Notes under the pieces: model-generated | What the model saw: only the letters and a program-made list of their open reading frames with translations | The model's database searches: none | Told to the model about the DNA's origin: nothing | Made by a program: the position numbers and the translations under genes | In this document: positions 8,379 to 9,863 of the stretch, piece after piece | Position numbering within the stretch: the stretch's first letter is position 1 | Layout: the number at the start of each line of letters is the position of its first letter | Source of the DNA: Clostridia bacterium | GTDB lineage: Bacteria; Bacillota; Clostridia; Oscillospirales; CAG-382 | DNA: 9,863 bases | NCBI GenBank assembly: GCA_017397605.1 | Contig: JAFQII010000240.1 | Coordinates: forward strand, 1-9,863 | Reading direction: 5' to 3'

Positions 8379-8939
8379 TTGATTTCAAGAGATATTCCAT
8401 TGCATGCTGTGGTACCGTATATTGCGCCAAAAAAGAGTTTTGCTTCGGTATGCAAGTATGCTTTTTTGCACGCTTCCCGTTGTTTGTATGCCTTTTTTGA
8501 AAAGCGTAAGGCTGTTTACGGGGTATTTCTTGCGTTTCTTTCCGTCGGCGTTTTGGTTGGATCGTACTTTTCGTCATTGCATTCTGTTGATTTGCCCATG
8601 CAAGAAATCGTAAATTATTTTTGCGCTTTTCTTGTTTTATCCGTTGTTTCTTCTTTTTCATTTTTGGGAATTGTTTTTATACCGTGTTTGCTCCTTTTGT
8701 TCGGTATGCTATGCGGTATGTTTCCTTTTTCCGCAGCCCTCGGCATAGTAAGCATACTCTTTTTGCTGATTGTGTTTTTTGCGTGTTTGCTTTTTGCCGA
8801 ATCCTTTTGTGCCGCGAGGCGCTGCTTGCTCGGCTTCAAACAGTTTTTCTCCCGCAAGGACATGCTTGTTCATGCATTGTTGTTTTTGGCTTCGCTTCTT
8901 TCTTGTAAATTGCTATTGTTTTTGATTTCTGTATCGTAA
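8379..8939 (+). CDS. multi-pass membrane protein, possible divergent SpoIIM
   Basis: This 186-aa protein starts at TTG 8379. After a ~45-residue N-terminal cytoplasmic stretch there are about five hydrophobic helices: near 46-66, 77-93, 95-114, 119-141 and 164-184. The pattern of an early GVLVGSYFSS turn, a central IPCLLLLFGMLCGMFPF hairpin and a C-terminal helix resembles SpoIIM, the membrane subunit of the SpoIID-SpoIIM-SpoIIP peptidoglycan-degrading engulfment machine. Gene order supports this: spoIIM lies close upstream of xerD (ripX) in Bacillus and, as I recall, next to xerD in clostridia. Against it, no strict SpoIIM motif can be confirmed by eye and the protein is somewhat shorter than the ~214-aa B. 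subtilis form. It is unusually rich in Phe and Cys (nine Cys). It is placed between proC and xerD on one strand with short gaps, so it is probably co-transcribed. The function should be treated as provisional. Confidence 0.5.
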   Translation: MISRDIPLHAVVPYIAPKKSFASVCKYAFLHASRCLYAFFEKRKAVYGVFLAFLSVGVLVGSYFSSLHSVDLPMQEIVNYFCAFLVLSVVSSFSFLGIVFIPCLLLLFGMLCGMFPFSAALGIVSILFLLIVFFACLLFAESFCAARRCLLGFKQFFSRKDMLVHALLFLASLLSCKLLLFLISVS

Positions 8940-8951
8940 CAGGTTGGTTTT

Positions 8952-9857
8952 ATGCAAAATATATCCGAACAATTATCCATACAATTGAATCATTATTTGG
9001 ATTATCTTTGCATGACAAAGAAATCCTCTGCCAATACGGTTCAGGCATATAAAAGGGATCTTGCAAAGTTTTTTGATTTTGCGGAACTCAACCGCATTCA
9101 TTCTTTTGAGCAGGTGACTGCCGGGGATGTCGAAAAGTATAAGTCTTTTTTGACGCGGAGCGGTTTGTCTGCGTCCTCGGTCAGTAGATCTCTTTCGTCA
9201 CTTCGCGGGCTTTTTCAATATTTGATGTCTGCGGGCGTTGTAGAAAGCAATCCTACGCGTGAGGTTCATAACGACAAGGCTGTTCAGCGGGAGTTGAATG
9301 TGTTATCGTCCAAGGATGTAGATGCTTTGCTTGCACAACCGGATGTCAGCGATCTCAAGGGCCTCCGCGATAAAGCGATGCTTGAGGTTTTGTATGCAAC
9401 GGGAATCAAGGTTTCTGAGCTGATCGGCCTGGATGTTTCCGACGTCAATATCGGCATGGCTTTTATCAAATGCGGAGACGGCGAAAACGAGCGGTTTATT
9501 CCGATCTATCCGATCGCTTTGAAGGCGATCACATCTTATCTCGAAAAATCACGCAAGTATTTGACATCCGATTCTGACAACCGCGCGTTGTTTGTAAATA
9601 TCTCCGGCGACAGAATGACACGTCAGGGATTTTGGAAAATCTTGAAAGGATATGCCAAGTCTGCGGGTATTACACAGGAAATCACGCCGCATACCTTGCG
9701 CCATTCCTTTGCGGCGCATCTTTTGGAAAACGGTGCGGATATTCACGATATTCAAGAGATTTTGGGACATCGCGATCTTGCTTCGACGCAACGTTACGCG
9801 CAGTATCTCAAGGATAAGATGAACATCAATTATATCAAATTTCACCCGAGGGCATAA
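8952..9857 (+). CDS. xerD: XerD-like tyrosine recombinase with two altered catalytic positions
   Basis: XerD-type recombinases, with XerC or a partner, resolve chromosome dimers at dif. This 301-aa protein has the usual length, an N-terminal SAM-like core-binding domain (about 8-90, with KKSSANTVQAYKRDL) and a C-terminal catalytic domain. Retained catalytic residues are H247 and R250 (PHTLRH), H273 (LGHRDL) and Tyr282 (TQRYAQY), and it ends in the XerD-typical HPRA. Two residues differ. ATGxRVSEL reads ATGIKVSEL, so the first catalytic Arg (R148 in E. coli XerD) is K153. The beta-hairpin GKGNKER reads GDGENER, so the catalytic Lys (K172) is D176. The frame is intact. The start is ATG 8952, with a weak AGG 8 nt upstream, 12 bp after the preceding gene. 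It is either a divergent but active XerD, a regulatory homologue, or a protein needing a partner's residues. Confidence 0.9.
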   Translation: MQNISEQLSIQLNHYLDYLCMTKKSSANTVQAYKRDLAKFFDFAELNRIHSFEQVTAGDVEKYKSFLTRSGLSASSVSRSLSSLRGLFQYLMSAGVVESNPTREVHNDKAVQRELNVLSSKDVDALLAQPDVSDLKGLRDKAMLEVLYATGIKVSELIGLDVSDVNIGMAFIKCGDGENERFIPIYPIALKAITSYLEKSRKYLTSDSDNRALFVNISGDRMTRQGFWKILKGYAKSAGITQEITPHTLRHSFAAHLLENGADIHDIQEILGHRDLASTQRYAQYLKDKMNINYIKFHPRA

Positions 9858-9863
9858 TACAGC

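Noticed and set aside
8952..9857. The tyrosine recombinase as a mobile-element integrase
   Set aside because: Length, the HPRA C-terminus and the proC/spoIIM-like context fit a housekeeping XerD. No attachment repeats or phage genes are seen nearby, though sequence beyond 9863 is not visible.

Overview
The window looks like ordinary chromosome from an endospore-forming Clostridia-type Firmicute. The support is a YunB sporulation gene, a SpoIIM-like membrane protein directly upstream of a XerD-family recombinase, a tilS-ftsH junction, Firmicutes-style AGGAGG ribosome binding sites and a clean intrinsic terminator with a U-tract. Base composition looks moderate, with an AT-rich patch around 7280-7480. 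I see no insertion sequence, prophage, CRISPR array, tRNA or rRNA.

Layout. Bases 1-3028 (+): the 3' part of tilS overlaps ftsH by 4 bp, and a strong hairpin follows ftsH. Bases 3133-5221 (+): a membrane-anchored extracellular protein resembling the DHHW / SGNH-like family but with altered signature residues overlaps a SPOUT (TrmH/SpoU-type) RNA methyltransferase by 8 bp. Bases 5223-5819 (-): yunB, convergent with the methyltransferase, with 1 bp between the two stop codons. Bases 5887-7227 (+): a lipoprotein carrying a ComEC-like metallo-beta-lactamase domain and a small C-terminal Cys/His domain, then a 66-aa DUF3006 protein, ending in an intrinsic terminator. Bases 7276-7493: a short regulatory region with a 14-bp tandem repeat, a small hairpin and a likely sigma-A promoter. 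Bases 7494-9857 (+): proC, a five-helix SpoIIM-like membrane protein with a TTG start and a very strong Shine-Dalgarno, and a XerD-like tyrosine recombinase.

The parts serve translation and protein quality control (tilS, the methyltransferase, ftsH), sporulation (yunB, possibly the spoIIM-like gene), proline synthesis (proC), extracellular metal-dependent hydrolysis (MBL lipoprotein) and chromosome dimer resolution (xerD).

No gene cluster here is obviously a new system. The best leads are departures from family rules inside recognisable genes. The XerD-like protein keeps the HxxR, His and Tyr of the active site but has Lys in place of the first catalytic Arg and Asp at the usual catalytic Lys position. 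The DHHW-like protein has DLNW in place of DHHW and GDGS where KDS is usual. All assignments come from reading motifs by eye, without database searches.
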